Shown here in pieces: positions 26,952 through 39,344 of a stretch of DNA of 64,000 nucleotides. The stretch is from Rostratula benghalensis (lineage: Eukaryota; Chordata; Aves; Charadriiformes; Rostratulidae). The notes under the pieces were generated by a model. The model was not told the DNA's origin, did no database searches, and was given only the letters and a program-made list of their open reading frames with translations. The DNA is taken from contig VXAI01000445.1 of the NCBI GenBank assembly GCA_013399305.1, positions 370,294 through 434,293 on the forward strand, read 5' to 3'. How positions within the stretch are numbered: position 1 is the stretch's first letter; each line of letters begins with the position of its first letter. The translations under genes and the position numbers were made by a program.

Positions 26952-29670
26952 CAGAGGGTGCGGCAGCAACAGCCGACTCGTAGAACAGACTTAAACCTTG
27001 GGTTAGCTGTAGAACTAAACTTCCGTAAGAAGCAGCAGCTGATTGGTTCTCTAGTGATGTGGTTTTGCAGGGCACTAAAATTCTAAAAAGAGCATTAAAT
27101 GGAAAAAAGGAAAAAAAAAATATATCACAAATATATATAACAGTGTAATCACACTATTGCATGCCTAATACAAACTGAAATGAGTATAACTACCAATATC
27201 AAGTTGCAGATTTTAACAGTTATCTGTCACTATGGAAGTTGTGTTTGTGACGAACTGTCTTTGCTGGTATTCACCAAGATTGGCCTGTCTTTATTAGGCT
27301 TCTCCCAAAGTTTCTGAATTCTGCTGTTTAACCTCTAGTTTCTTGTTAGTTTGCCTGCACATTGGTTCTTGCAGTTCTGTTCTTCACTGGTTTGGGAGTA
27401 CCAACCACGTTAGAAACCGCAGTGTAAATGTGGTTTAGAATTCTGCACTGGCACAAAAGGAAAATACAGGGGGAAATGGCAGAGAAGAAGAAATAATTCT
27501 GTTGTCAGGTACTAAAATACTTGCCTTTTGGACAGGCTTGTCGTGTAGCTGTAAGACCACAGCATCAAAAGTCAAACAGCAACAAACTGATCACGTTGCT
27601 TTTGCCACATGGAGTTGGCACAGGCATGAGCTGCGGGGCTGCCGCGGCTGGGGAGACTCTGCTCTGTTTCATTCATACCCTGCGCATGAGGGGCCCAGGG
27701 CAAACCCAAAATCTGAGGTGTCATCCATCGGTAAGGAAACTTGCTGATTCTGTTAACCATTAGGTGTGAAATTCTATATGATTGCTAAGTCGTAACAGTG
27801 TAACATAGTGGAGATAGGAAATATCCTGGGAGAAGAGGTTTTAAGTGAAAAATCCCCAAGCTTCCCTTCATTCATGCTTGAGTCAATTTGCATTATACCT
27901 GATCTTGCCAGTTACCTAAGAGCCAGCTCTCAAAAAAAGGACTAAACGTGGGCAAAGCCTTTCACAAATGCTGTCAGACACTTCAAGAACTTAGTTTTCA
28001 GCGTTTCAAGGCAGCTTGAGTTAGTTCTTAAATTTTGAATGACTTCTGAGACTTAGGAGATGCTCACCATTGCCTCTGAAGTGTAGAGATGGTACTTAGC
28101 CAGTGTGATCTGTAGCACTCCGGGCTATTAACCCTGAATAGTCAGTAGTTTTGAACAGAAGTTCGTAAGTTCCATGAATACAAGTTTCAAAGTCACTGCG
28201 CTGGAGCTGGTGGTGAAGACACAGGAAGAACAGGGGCCATACACGACAGCGATGTCCTGGCAAGGAACTCCCTTTGGCTTCCAATTCCATTCAAGCCAGG
28301 AAAGATAGAAGGATGGTAATTGGCAGCAAATAATTGATTGTAGACATTGTTGGTAAACTGAGCAGAAATAGCTGTAAGAGGCTGCTGAAATTGCAAGAAA
28401 TCTCCAGTGGCAGCCTGAAGCAGGAGCAAGCATGCAAAGAGGCACGGAGAAGACCACAAGTTTTCAGTAAATGTTTAGTTGCTTCCAGGCAGCCAATCTG
28501 TTTTGTGCCCTGTGGAATGTAAATACTGTATCATAATTAACAAGGTTTAAGATCATTTGACTGCTTACAGGAGTTGACTAACAAATTTTAGAGCCCTGTT
28601 GGAAAAAAATGATCCTTTCCACCTTCACCCTAATGCCAGTAAATAATGGAGTCTTACTTGGTTTTCTCTCCAGCCGCCAGGTAAAGCTGGAGCTGCTGGG
28701 AGGGCTTTGTGTGAACAGTCAGCACTTTGTAATTTGGCAATACTTTGGCATCTCTTCCCAAGAGATTATTTTTGGAAAGCTGAATTTTCTCACTCGTCAC
28801 TAGTTACTCATTAAAACTTCCCTCCGGGCAGAGTGTCTTTGTAGGACCAGAAGCGGTGTGGAGGCAGCAGCTCTCTGCTCCTCATGGCAGACGGAAGCAC
28901 AGGCTTCAGTCCTGCTTTGTCCATCCCGGAGATTTCTGCCCAAGGCTGTCCTTGATTTTATCTTTGTCTTAAATCTTTCTAACTCATGCCCTATCCGTGG
29001 CTCACAGCCACAAACGGGAGAACGAGTTCTCCCTCGTAAATTGGCGTAGCTCTGTTTCAGTCCTAGTTTTTGCACTAAACAATTGTGTTGCTGAGGTTTA
29101 GCAACAGCCACGACTTTTCCTCAGAACATGCTTCCCAACAGCGCTCCGGACAGCCGGCAGGACCTACAAACAGCAACAACAAAGTTCCCCTTTTTTTTCC
29201 CTTCAGTGTGAAAAGCATGCTTAAGCCTACATGATCTTAAAATGCCTTTAGTTGAAGAGGAAAGATGAACTTCTTGTCAAGGAAACACTCAGGGTAAATA
29301 GACTTTGGCTATCGGGCAGATAGGAGTAGCTCCAACACTCTTCTGGAATGATAGGAAACTGAAGATGTGCAGATATATATTTTTTAAAACGTAAAATAGG
29401 CAGTAAGTGACAGCGGACTCACTAAAGTCTCCCAGGTGTGGTTATTCTTTACCTTGTGTCTTTTATTGTAAAATTAACTTGGACAGTTACAACTTTGTGT
29501 GAAAAAAATGAAAAGAAAAAAAAAAGAAAAAAAAAAGAGGCAAAAAACCTAACTGGACGTGTGAAACTGCATAATGCTGTAAGCTAATCTACATTATCTA
29601 ATGCTATCTTGTATGTTGAATTTGTTAATGCACATTGAGCGTGCAAATAAAAATTAAATCACTTTAGCTG
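26952..29670 (+). other. SYT11: SYT11 3' untranslated region (probable extent)
   Basis: After the stop at 26951 there is 2.7 kb without convincing coding sequence, A/T-rich and free of clear CR1 copies, ending at a canonical AATAAA. Mammalian SYT11 also has a long 3' UTR. Short poly(A)-rich tracts lie at about 27110-27130 and 29505-29538. Confidence 0.65.
29646..29651 (+). terminator. Polyadenylation signal AATAAA, probable SYT11 3' end
   Basis: A canonical AATAAA followed after about 25 bases by a TG/GT-rich stretch (around 29675-29690). It is the clearest signal downstream of the SYT11 stop codon. Confidence 0.6.
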
Positions 29671-30364
29671 CTGACGCTGCCGTGTTTGACCGGAGGCATC
29701 TGCTACATGACCATATGGACTACTTCGAGATTTGTTTCTAAAAAGATGCGTTTCTGCTCTGAGAATTCACAGGAAAAGCACATGCTGAAGAAATAAAGGA
29801 ATATAACAGAATCCTGGCAAATGAAGTGTAACCCAATTCCTTAAGCATTAGCACACACAGAACCTCTCAGGAATCCTACACCATGTTATGGCTGGGTCTA
29901 ATTTGGCACAAACAGCCATTCATTAGCTGAGTGAAAAAAGATGGGCAGAAAAAGCAGCCATTTGGCTCTGATATTTGTAACTTGAAGGCGTTCCTGGGTC
30001 AAAGCAGAATTCTCTGGGGTCACGTTTGTCCGCCTTGCCCTGGGAGAGGCGCAGTCTCCCTCCCCAGCTTCCATGACCTCCCTACTCTGGCTTGGTTTTC
30101 TGCAGCTCCCCCTCGGCTGCCCTGAGCAGCCCCATCAGCACCACTGGGCACTGAGCCACTGCTGCAGAAAATGCCAAATCCTCCTGGGCAGGAGCTGGGT
30201 CTCCCCAGCAACATGGGCTGCGGCCAGCCCCCTGCGCTGCGCTCTCAGGGGCAGTGCAGGACCAGGCTCCAGAGGTGGTTTAGGTGTCTCAACACTCAAA
30301 AGGAGCTTCAGGCCTCATCTTCAAGGCAGCAGATTGTGTCACAGCCCAAGCTTTATTAAAATTA

Positions 30365-31095
30365 ATTAAATTCAACAAAGGCAAGTGCAGGGTCCTGTCC
30401 CTGGGGAGGAATCACGCCCTGCACCAGGACAGGTTGGGGGTGACCTGCTGGAGAGCAACTCTGAGGAAAAAGACCCAAGGTGTCCTGGTGGCCAAGAAGA
30501 CCAGGGGCACCCTGGGGGGCAGCAGGAGGAGTGTGAGCAGCAGGAGGAGGGAGATCATCCTGCCCCTCTGCTCTGCTCTGCCCTGGGGAGACCACATCTG
30601 GAGCACTGGGACCAGTGCTGGGCTCCCCCGGTTCCAGGAGGACAGGGAACTGCTGGAGAGGGGACAGCAGAGGAACACAAAGATGCTGAGGGGCCTGGAG
30701 CATCTCTGTGCTGAGGAAAGGCTGAGGGACTTGGGGCTTTTTAGTCTGGAGAAGAGAAGGCTGAGGGGGGATCTGATCAACCCCTAGAAATACTTCAAGG
30801 GGGGGTGTCAGGAGGATGGGGCCAGGCTTTTTCCAGTGGTGCCCAGTGAGAGGACGAGGGAATGGGCACAAACTGTAACAGAAGTTCCATCTCAACATGA
30901 GGATGAACTTCTTCCCTGTGAGGGTGGCAGAGCCCTGGCAGAGGCTGCCCAGAGAGGTGGTGGAGTCTCCTTCTCTGGAGACATTCAAAGCCCATGGACA
31001 CGTTCCTGTGGGACCTGGTGTGGGTGGGGGTCAGACTGGGTGATCTCCAGAGGTCCCTTCCAACCTCATGGCGTTCTGGGATTTTGTGAAAAGAT
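30365..31095 (+). mobile_element. CR1 LINE 3' fragment
   Basis: About 730 bp of CR1 ORF2 C-terminus and 3' end, with a 167-codon partly open frame ending at 30787. It lies between SYT11 and RIT1. Confidence 0.85.
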
Positions 31096-31389
31096 GGCCC
31101 AATGTCCCAGAAGAAGGAGGTGCTGCAGCTGGTCATACCTGCGGTAAGGACATTGCAGGCTGCCTGTTCCCCCCACTAGCACAGAGCTCACCCTCCACAG
31201 CCCCCACCTCCCACCTCTGCTACAAACACACCACACTCTCTCCAAATTTGCTCCAGGACAAAGATAAAATGGACCAAACTGCAACAGACACCGGTCCCTG
31301 GTTCTCCAGAGACATTCTGTTACAGTTTGAGAAACTCACAATTGAGTGTTTTTTCAGACAATTATTCTCTCACCTGATGAATCCTCCCC

Positions 31390-32170
31390 ACCTGGGAAGG
31401 GGAATTGGGGAAAACCAGGGAAACACAAAGGTTGAAATACAAATAGATTTAATAGGTTAAGACTAAGTAATTAACATTAGTAATACCAAAGAACCAGTGT
31501 TGATCCCAACACTGCTAAAAAAGAGACAAGTACTGTCTCCAGCCCATCCCCCAGCAGAAGCTGTGGTCAAAAATACCATGTGGGGACCCTAGAGCTGGCT
31601 GTAAATATGTCCCTGAATTCAGACTCTAAAAGTACAGTTTTCCCAAGCGTTGGAAATTAATCCTGTGTCTCTCAAACCAGGACACATTCTCAGATCTTTG
31701 AGTGGTGCTGAGGAAGGAGCTTGACCTGCTCTGGTGGTTCCGTCCCACCCAGTCGCTCTGGGGTGGAAGGAGTCGTGGTGCCAGACACACAAAAAACATC
31801 TGAAGCCACTGAGATGATGCAGGTAGTGACCCACAGGCTTGTGTATCCATTTGAATCTGGTGCCCAGTGACTCGAGACACCCGTGGTTTATTCAACAGCT
31901 CTGCTTACCATTAACTACGCTGTTCTCTGCACTGGGACTGGTCAAGGTGTTCAACCACTTTCAGTTGTTTCTCGTGGCAACAACTGCAGTTATGAGAGCA
32001 CTTGGCTAAAACTGCTCAGCCAAAGTGCACAGTTGCATATTATTTTCTACTTATTGTAAAAGATGTGAAAGAAAGTAAAAAAAAATAAAATAAAAAATCT
32101 CTTCATCCTTCTCTGCTTGGCTTCTGCATCCAGTGCCTTAAAACCCTTCCCGTTTCAGGTTCTTACACCC
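31390..32170. mobile_element. Possible LTR-derived sequence
   Basis: A stretch such as GTTGAAATACAAATAGATTT followed by AATAGGTTAAG resembles the middle of bird ERVL-type LTRs. I cannot fix the borders or orientation. Confidence 0.3.
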
Positions 32171-32921
32171 CTCGGCTGAAACAGAAACAAAAGAATTTGC
32201 ATAAGAAAAAGTAAAAAAAGACCAGGCACACAGAATGGGTTTGGCAAACCATGGAAAAAGAAACGGTTTTGTGGAAAGCATGGAAGCTCTGTTCTTACTC
32301 TCTTCCCACCTCCTTCGGGTCTGGGGGCTGGGGCCAGTTCAAGCAGCAGGACTTTGTGATGCACAATCAGGTCTTTCCTCTTGTGACAGCTTCTGCCTCA
32401 CCCAATTCCCTGGAGGAGCGAGTCATGTTGCCATGGCAATGCCATTCACATTCCATGGCAGAGCTCCTTTGGTATTTCTTTTGAGCAGAAATAGTTCTGT
32501 CTCTTTCCCGAGCCCCAAATCCATGGGATCGCACTCGAGGGAAGCAGCTGCCACCAGACAGGTTCCTCCAAGGGGCTGCAGCACGCCCCGGTTTTACCCT
32601 CATCAAAATGCAACAACTGCAGCTGAACATCTGTCGACTCGTTCATATTATCAACACTTGAAAAGTCTTCTCCAGTAACTAATTAATGCCAAGTGAGACC
32701 CTCTGGGAGCTGACACCACCTGAAAGGCACTGTGTGACAGCACCCACTGGGATGGGCACAATGGCTGGGTCCGAGCTCCTCATTTCACCTCTGCACTGCA
32801 GAAAGTACATGATTCCAGGGGAGAGAATTCCCAATTGGGCCAAACAGGAAACAAGACTGGAGAGGAAAAATAGGAAAGGCAATATTAGAACATACAGAAG
32901 TGGCAGAAAAGGCAATCACAG

Positions 32922-33650
32922 AATCATAGAATGATTCAGGTTGGAAAAGACCCTTGGGATCATCAAGTCCAATCATCAGCCCTACTGTACAAATTCCTCC
33001 CCTACCCCATGTCCCGCAACACCACATCTCAACCACTCTCAAACACATTCAGGGATGGGGACTCAACCCCCTCCCTGGGCAGCCCATTCCAGGCTCTGAC
33101 CACTCTTGCTGGGAAAAATTCTTTCCTGATGTCCAGCCTAAACCTACCCTGGTGCAGCCTGAAGCCATGCCCTCTCCTTCTATCACTAATTCCCTGTGAG
33201 AAGAGACCAGCACCAACCTCTCTACAGTGGCCTTTCAAGTAGTCATAGAGAGCAGTGAGGTCTCCCCTCAGCCTCCTCTTCCTCCAACTGAACAGTCCCA
33301 GTCCCTCCAATCGCTCTCCATAATATTGATTCTCCAGGCCCTTCCCCAGCTCCGTTGCCCTCCCCTGCACTCTCTCCAGCCCCTCCAGATCTCTCTTGCG
33401 TTGAGGTGCCCAGAACTGGACACCAGACTCCAGGGGTGGCCTCCCCAGTGCTGAGCACAGGGGGAAAATCCCCTCCCTACTTCTGCTGGTCACACCAGTT
33501 CTCACATAAGCCAGGATGGCATTGGCCTTCTTGCCCACCTGGGCACTCTGCTGGTTCCTGTTCAGCCTCTGGTCAACCAGAACCCCCAGGTCCTTTCCTG
33601 CCAGGCAGCTCCAGCCACACTGCCCCGAGCCTGTAGCCATGCATGGGGTT
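32922..33650 (-). mobile_element. CR1 LINE fragment
   Basis: Reverse-oriented CR1, with the 3' end at the left (AATCATAGAATGATTCAGGT). The ORF2 remnant includes [20 protein letters not shown]. About 98% identical in its first 300 bases to the copy at 40036-40515. Confidence 0.88.
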
Positions 33651-33834
33651 GTTGTTGAACTGTCTCCCTTACAGCACATCCCATGTGCTTGAGCAGCCGT
33701 GTCCTACCCAACCACCATACCCTCAGTTTTTTTCACCTCTTCTGTCCACACAAGGCTTTCTCCTGGACAGACCTCCCCCTTATTCCTCAGCAGGTAACAA
33801 GTCCCCCTTAAACTTACTTTGCAACAGAAAGAGC

Positions 33835-33946
33835 TCATGTGGCAGCCCCAAGCCCACCCGGGATGGGGAAGAATGGACCAAGAGTAGCCCTGAGGAGGAC
33901 TTGGGGGTGTTGGTGGCTGCATCCCCAGCAGCGTGGCCAGCAGGGC
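33835..33946 (+). mobile_element. CR1 LINE fragment running into the assembly gap
   Basis: Typical CR1 sequence (CCTGAGGAGGACTTGGGGGT) in the plus orientation, cut by the run of N. Confidence 0.65.
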
Positions 33947-34645
33947 NNNNNNNNNNNNNNNNNNNNNNNNNNNNNNNNNNNNNNNNNNNNNNNNNNNNNN
34001 NNNNNNNNNNNNNNNNNNNNNNNNNNNNNNNNNNNNNNNNNNNNNNNNNNNNNNNNNNNNNNNNNNNNNNNNNNNNNNNNNNNNNNNNNNNNNNNNNNNN
34101 NNNNNNNNNNNNNNNNNNNNNNNNNNNNNNNNNNNNNNNNNNNNNNNNNNNNNNNNNNNNNNNNNNNNNNNNNNNNNNNNNNNNNNNNNNNNNNNNNNNN
34201 NNNNNNNNNNNNNNNNNNNNNNNNNNNNNNNNNNNNNNNNNNNNNNNNNNNNNNNNNNNNNNNNNNNNNNNNNNNNNNNNNNNNNNNNNNNNNNNNNNNN
34301 NNNNNNNNNNNNNNNNNNNNNNNNNNNNNNNNNNNNNNNNNNNNNNNNNNNNNNNNNNNNNNNNNNNNNNNNNNNNNNNNNNNNNNNNNNNNNNNNNNNN
34401 NNNNNNNNNNNNNNNNNNNNNNNNNNNNNNNNNNNNNNNNNNNNNNNNNNNNNNNNNNNNNNNNNNNNNNNNNNNNNNNNNNNNNNNNNNNNNNNNNNNN
34501 NNNNNNNNNNNNNNNNNNNNNNNNNNNNNNNNNNNNNNNNNNNNNNNNNNNNNNNNNNNNNNNNNNNNNNNNNNNNNNNNNNNNNNNNNNNNNNNNNNNN
34601 NNNNNNNNNNNNNNNNNNNNNNNNNNNNNNNNNNNNNNNNNNNNN
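33947..34645. other. Assembly gap (699 N)
   Basis: Unsequenced bases. Open frames that cross it are meaningless. It starts inside a CR1, so a repeat is the likely cause. Confidence 0.99.
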
Positions 34646-35769
34646 TAATTAACCTCTACATATCTTAAATTTTACCAGTTTTGCACTTTGGTAAACAACT
34701 TCTTGTCATCTCAGCAGAAGATTGACCTTTATTAACAGAAAGGTGACATTACAGTTTTGCATTCCTGTAAAGAATCACACAGAGTAAATCTCTACCAGCA
34801 CTACAAAGGAGAGATTTTCTTAGTGCACAGTAAACAACAAAATTTGTGCAACCAGGGATACGCTTCAACTGCAGCAGCGTCAGACGCTGCTGAGCTGAGA
34901 ATTCTTCATTCCTGGTGATGGACTTACTGCTTGGGCAGTTCTTGCAACAATCACAATGGAGACAGAATCGTGAGAATGCAGGGGTAGGATTTTTTTCCTC
35001 CCACAGGTTTGTTCATGCCCTTTAAGAAAGGGGTTGCCACTGAACAGCTTCTGAATTTCTAGGGAGAAGGCTAAAATCTACTCTCTTTGTCACCTGCTTC
35101 TAACAAGATGGAGGTTTTCCCCATGTTCCATCTCTAGCTCTTACACACTTAGGAACTTTCAGTGTGAATATCTGCAAAGTAATTTGTTTCGGTCTGCATT
35201 TGAAAGGCACGTGGCCAATAAAGATGCAATGACTGCCTTTTGATCCAAACAGCATTTCCTGTGTTTATGGAGAACACAAGAGAGACGCAGCACAATTACT
35301 GAAGGGCTCCTGGTGCAGTATTACAGACTTCTGCTTAGAACATACCCTGAAGTCATTTGATGTTGCTAAAAACATCTTGCAGGTCTACCAAGCTTTCATT
35401 AGTTTTTCAAAGCTCCTTGGACAAGGAGGAGCAGCTCCCATAGTGCACTTTAAACTCACCCCTGACCATCAGCCAGGGCCAGATGGCCAAAGATGTTCTT
35501 CCTGTTAAGTGAAGAACAATCAAGGAAGACCCACCACATCTGCCTGATTCTTGGCTGTCAACTGGACAATGTGCTGAACAAAAATACTCTGCAGCTCAAC
35601 TTCTGGGAATCTTGCATTTAGCCCAAACTTCCAGTCCAAGCAGCATTCTCAGGAGAACTGAAGCGGGTGACACCCATCATGCTGTCAGCCAGGGGAAGAA
35701 TCCTCTGCCAACTCCTCTCAGAGGGCAGGAGAGAGGGAGCTGTAGCTCAGAGAGGGACCGTATTGCCAC
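34646..35769. other. Non-coding DNA between the gap and a CR1
   Basis: No exon, RNA gene or clear repeat seen. A minus-strand AATAAA at 34733-34728 could be a distal RIT1 polyadenylation site, but it is 4.6 kb from the RIT1 stop codon. Confidence 0.4.
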
Positions 35770-36213
35770 CGGATTACAGCTGCCAGCATGGAGCTGGTTG
35801 TGTTGCCTCCAAATACCTGGTGAGGGAGCTGGGAGTGTTCAGCCTGGAGAAAAGAATGCTGAGGGGAGACCTTCTCTTGCTCCTCAACTCCCTGAAAGGG
35901 GGGTGTAGCCAGGGGGGGTCGGTCTCTTCTCCCAAGGAACAGGCGATGGGACAAGAGGAAACAGCCTCAAGTTGCCCCAGGGGAGGTTTAGGATGGAGAT
36001 CTGGAACAATTCCTTCATGGAAAGGGTTGTGAAGCCTTGGCAGAGGCTGCCCAGGGCAGGGGTGGAGTCGCCATCCCTGGAGGGATCTCAGAGCTGGGCA
36101 GACGTGGTGCTGAGGGACGTGGGTCAGTGATGGTCTTTCTCAGAGTTGGGCCCATGGTTGGACTTGATGATCTTGAAGGTCCTTCCAACCCAGACAATTC
36201 TGTGATTCTATGA
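35770..36213 (+). mobile_element. CR1 LINE 3' fragment
   Basis: A complete CR1 3' end with the tail AATTCTGTGATTCTATGA. Bases 35858-36129 are identical by eye to 51400-51671, but the tails differ. Confidence 0.88.
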
Positions 36214-39200
36214 GGAGACATTTCTGCTGCGGGCAGGAGAAGCTAAAACATTCTGTGCCTATACCATCATCCTCCACAGAGGTTCTCTCTACCCAAACCC
36301 AAGTGCCACCAGAAGCCTTTCTTTGAGTCATAAAGCAAGAGTTACATTGCAAATCTGGCTGCAGTGCAAATACTGTGAAGGAAGAAAAACCAACTGCACC
36401 AAAGCCCCAAAGGGGCCTAAACCCAGCTGCTTTCTCCTAGCACAAATTGTGAAATGCAAAGTGGTGCCCAGAGAGCCCAAGGCAGTGGCAAACACTGAGG
36501 GGTTCCTGTGGCCAGAGCCCTGACACTCCAGGATGTGGGCAAAGATGTCAACATGGGGCCTTGGTGGCTGCTGTTGACTCGGGAAGTCCAAGGCCCCGTG
36601 CAGAGCACACGGGGGTAAAGCACTGGGGTTGTGGAATGTCCAGACCATATTGAAATGGTTGATCACCACTCACCAATATCCACCATGGAGTTTTTAGGCC
36701 TTGTGACACTTTAACCTAACATACCAACTTTTTTTTTTTTCTTCTCCCCCCCCCCAAGCAAGATAAACATTTTCCAAAATAATACAAACAACCCATGAGC
36801 TTCCTTTCTTCAGCACTCTTCAGCTGAACGGCCTTCCACCCACTCTCACTGTGCCAGACACCATGGGGTAAAACATCAGATGCAAACCTTTCTATTAAAA
36901 ATTATATATTGTGTCAAATAAAACAATAATTCTGTGTACAAATCTATACATGATAAAAATAGAACTCTTTCTGAATAACACTGTGTAAAAAAAAAGTGCT
37001 TGCTGCTGTTCTGACGTAGCAATTCTATGAGCAACAGCCTCCCAGAAGGCACCAGTAAAGATGTCAGTGGCATGGAAGGAATCCCGCACGGCACAGACAT
37101 GGGGTTATCTGAAGGGAGGAATAGTCCCAGAGAGCTTTCAGTGCTGCTGTTAGGTTGCCTTTACACGTCATCTGAAAAGGCTGAAGACGGGAGTGCGGTG
37201 CCTCGCTGCACCAAGAGAAAGCACAGGGAAAACCTGTCCCCGCCTCAGGGTCCTGCTCAGCCTGTCCAGAGGGCTGCTTTGAAAGAGTTCCTAGGCAGAA
37301 TCAGTGACTGCTTTTACAGCAGCTTCTGGGCCATTATTGTCCCCACCTTCTCCTCAGATTTTCTGCTAGATGGTTTTCATCTGAGGTACAGATGATGTTT
37401 GATCCAACAAGGAACGATTCAGAGGAAACTTTCAGTCCTGAACCAGTAACTACTGAAAATAGGCAGGAACTGCTCACACGGTTGACATATGGTCTTAAAT
37501 ATGAATGATTCTCAACCTTTTTCAAACTGCACATGTGTGATTATTACCAGTGCAAGGTAAAACATGGGAGCACTGAAGGAAGTGGGAAACAGAAACCAAT
37601 TTAAATGTTCAACTCAGCCACAAACAGAAGTAACCCCCCTCCAAATTTCATGTTAAAAGTTGGGGGTTTTTTTAAAGTTTTGCACAAAGAAAATACTCTT
37701 AAAACCAACAGGCACAGAATTTCCAGTCATATCTTAAGCAATAAGGAGTCTAAAACAAACAAACAAAAAAGCTTAAGTTCATATATTTGCTATCCTCGCT
37801 TCCTGTACTAACCCCTTCACACACAGACTTTTCAGTTCCGACTGCACGATCCCACGCAGCACACCCAGAAGGGCAGTACGGATCTACTTTTTGATCAGTA
37901 AGACTAAAAGTTACTGGCACAGATGATTGCTACACTACACTTAGTCGATTAAGCTATTTCACTCTTAAACTGAAAGATTCTAGGCACTTCGTTCTCTGAG
38001 AAACTTGACTGAACCATGTCTGAGTTACCCAACTACCATTTGTTCTATTATTAAAATGCAAACTCAAGAGGAACACCAGACATCCGTCTCCTCTGGATTT
38101 AATTCTCTAACTGATGGGTATGTATCAGCTCAAAAGCAGAGAGTACCTCTGCATACAGACTGCCTGCCTCAGCAGCCCTTTCTTAACTGAGTCCTTCCTT
38201 ACAGATTGTAGGGCCTGTCCCTGCAGCACCTGGAGGTGAGGCCAGGGATGGGAGTATATGTCGGAGTGGTCGCTGTGCCCAGCAAAGTGCTTCCTTCCTC
38301 TGCTCCAGCAATTCTGCTTCCAAGATTGCCCCGGAGGAACCTTACCAGTACTGGGGATATTGGCTCTGGGCCCAGATGACTTGGTATCAGTCATTTTCTC
38401 TACAAAGTAGTTATCATAGAATAATTTGAAACTTCTACTTCACAAAGACACTGGCTCCATTAAGACAACCTATAACTGAATGTAAATAAATAAGCCAGTG
38501 CACCATTACAGCTATGATTTTTAAGCAACGAGTCAGAAAATTCAAAGCTGTGGTTTCTACAGCACCATTAAGTGACACCTGCTGCGGTAACAGGGTAAAT
38601 GCCATCTACAGTAGGAAAATGCTACACACCCATGCACAGCTGACAAGTTACAGCTGCCATAGGAGCCATGATTTGCTTTTTCTGACTTGTTTAGAAACCC
38701 ACCTGCAGCACTGCTGATTAACTGGTAGTTTAGATAGACTTGTACAAGCATTCCATGGTACTTTTGCTGGAAAGAATCTATTCCATGAGAACACAGGAAC
38801 TCCAGTGCAGCTCTGTTCGATCATGTCCGTGCACAGCCAAGGCCGCACGTCACAACACATGTTCTCAAAACTTCTCTTCAGCGCGATGCCAACGAGCTGC
38901 TTCTCATGATGTGGGGCACTGCTCCGGAAAGCAGCAACATTTTCTTGTGCAAACAACTGGGCAGAAGTTAATTAAGTCAGGTTGGGTGGAACTTCAGCAA
39001 TATTTTACACAACCCAGCTCCCAGTACGCAGTGACCAAAACCAAACCCAGGAAAGTGCAGGGACATAAACCTATCAGCATTTGTAACCGACGACATATGA
39101 GCAACATTTGCTGCATCCAGTAAAAAAAAAAAAAAAAAAAAAAAAAGATAACAGAAGTACAACTGTTACTGTGTCTTAAATACCCAAAATGAAGGGAGTA

Positions 39201-39344
39201 TCATTCTAAACAAAAATAATAAAAGATAAGCATTCCCTCAGAGAAGTCCCATCAGGTGTAAAACACACTGTCAAAACGTTACTGAACCGCTTTGGTTACA
39301 AATGGCTGTTCACAGGTTTTACTTTGCAGAGGAATTCTCTCTGT
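36214..39344 (-). other. RIT1 3' UTR and downstream flank
   Basis: No coding exon recognised. The part nearest RIT1 must include its 3' UTR. A 25-base poly(A) tract is at 39122-39146. Confidence 0.45.
39122..39146. repeat. Poly(A) tract, 25 bases
   Basis: Uninterrupted run of A in the RIT1 3' UTR or flank; on the RIT1 strand it is poly(T). Confidence 0.95.

Noticed and set aside
33643..34668. Open frame of 341 codons
   Set aside because: It runs through the N gap and is an artefact.
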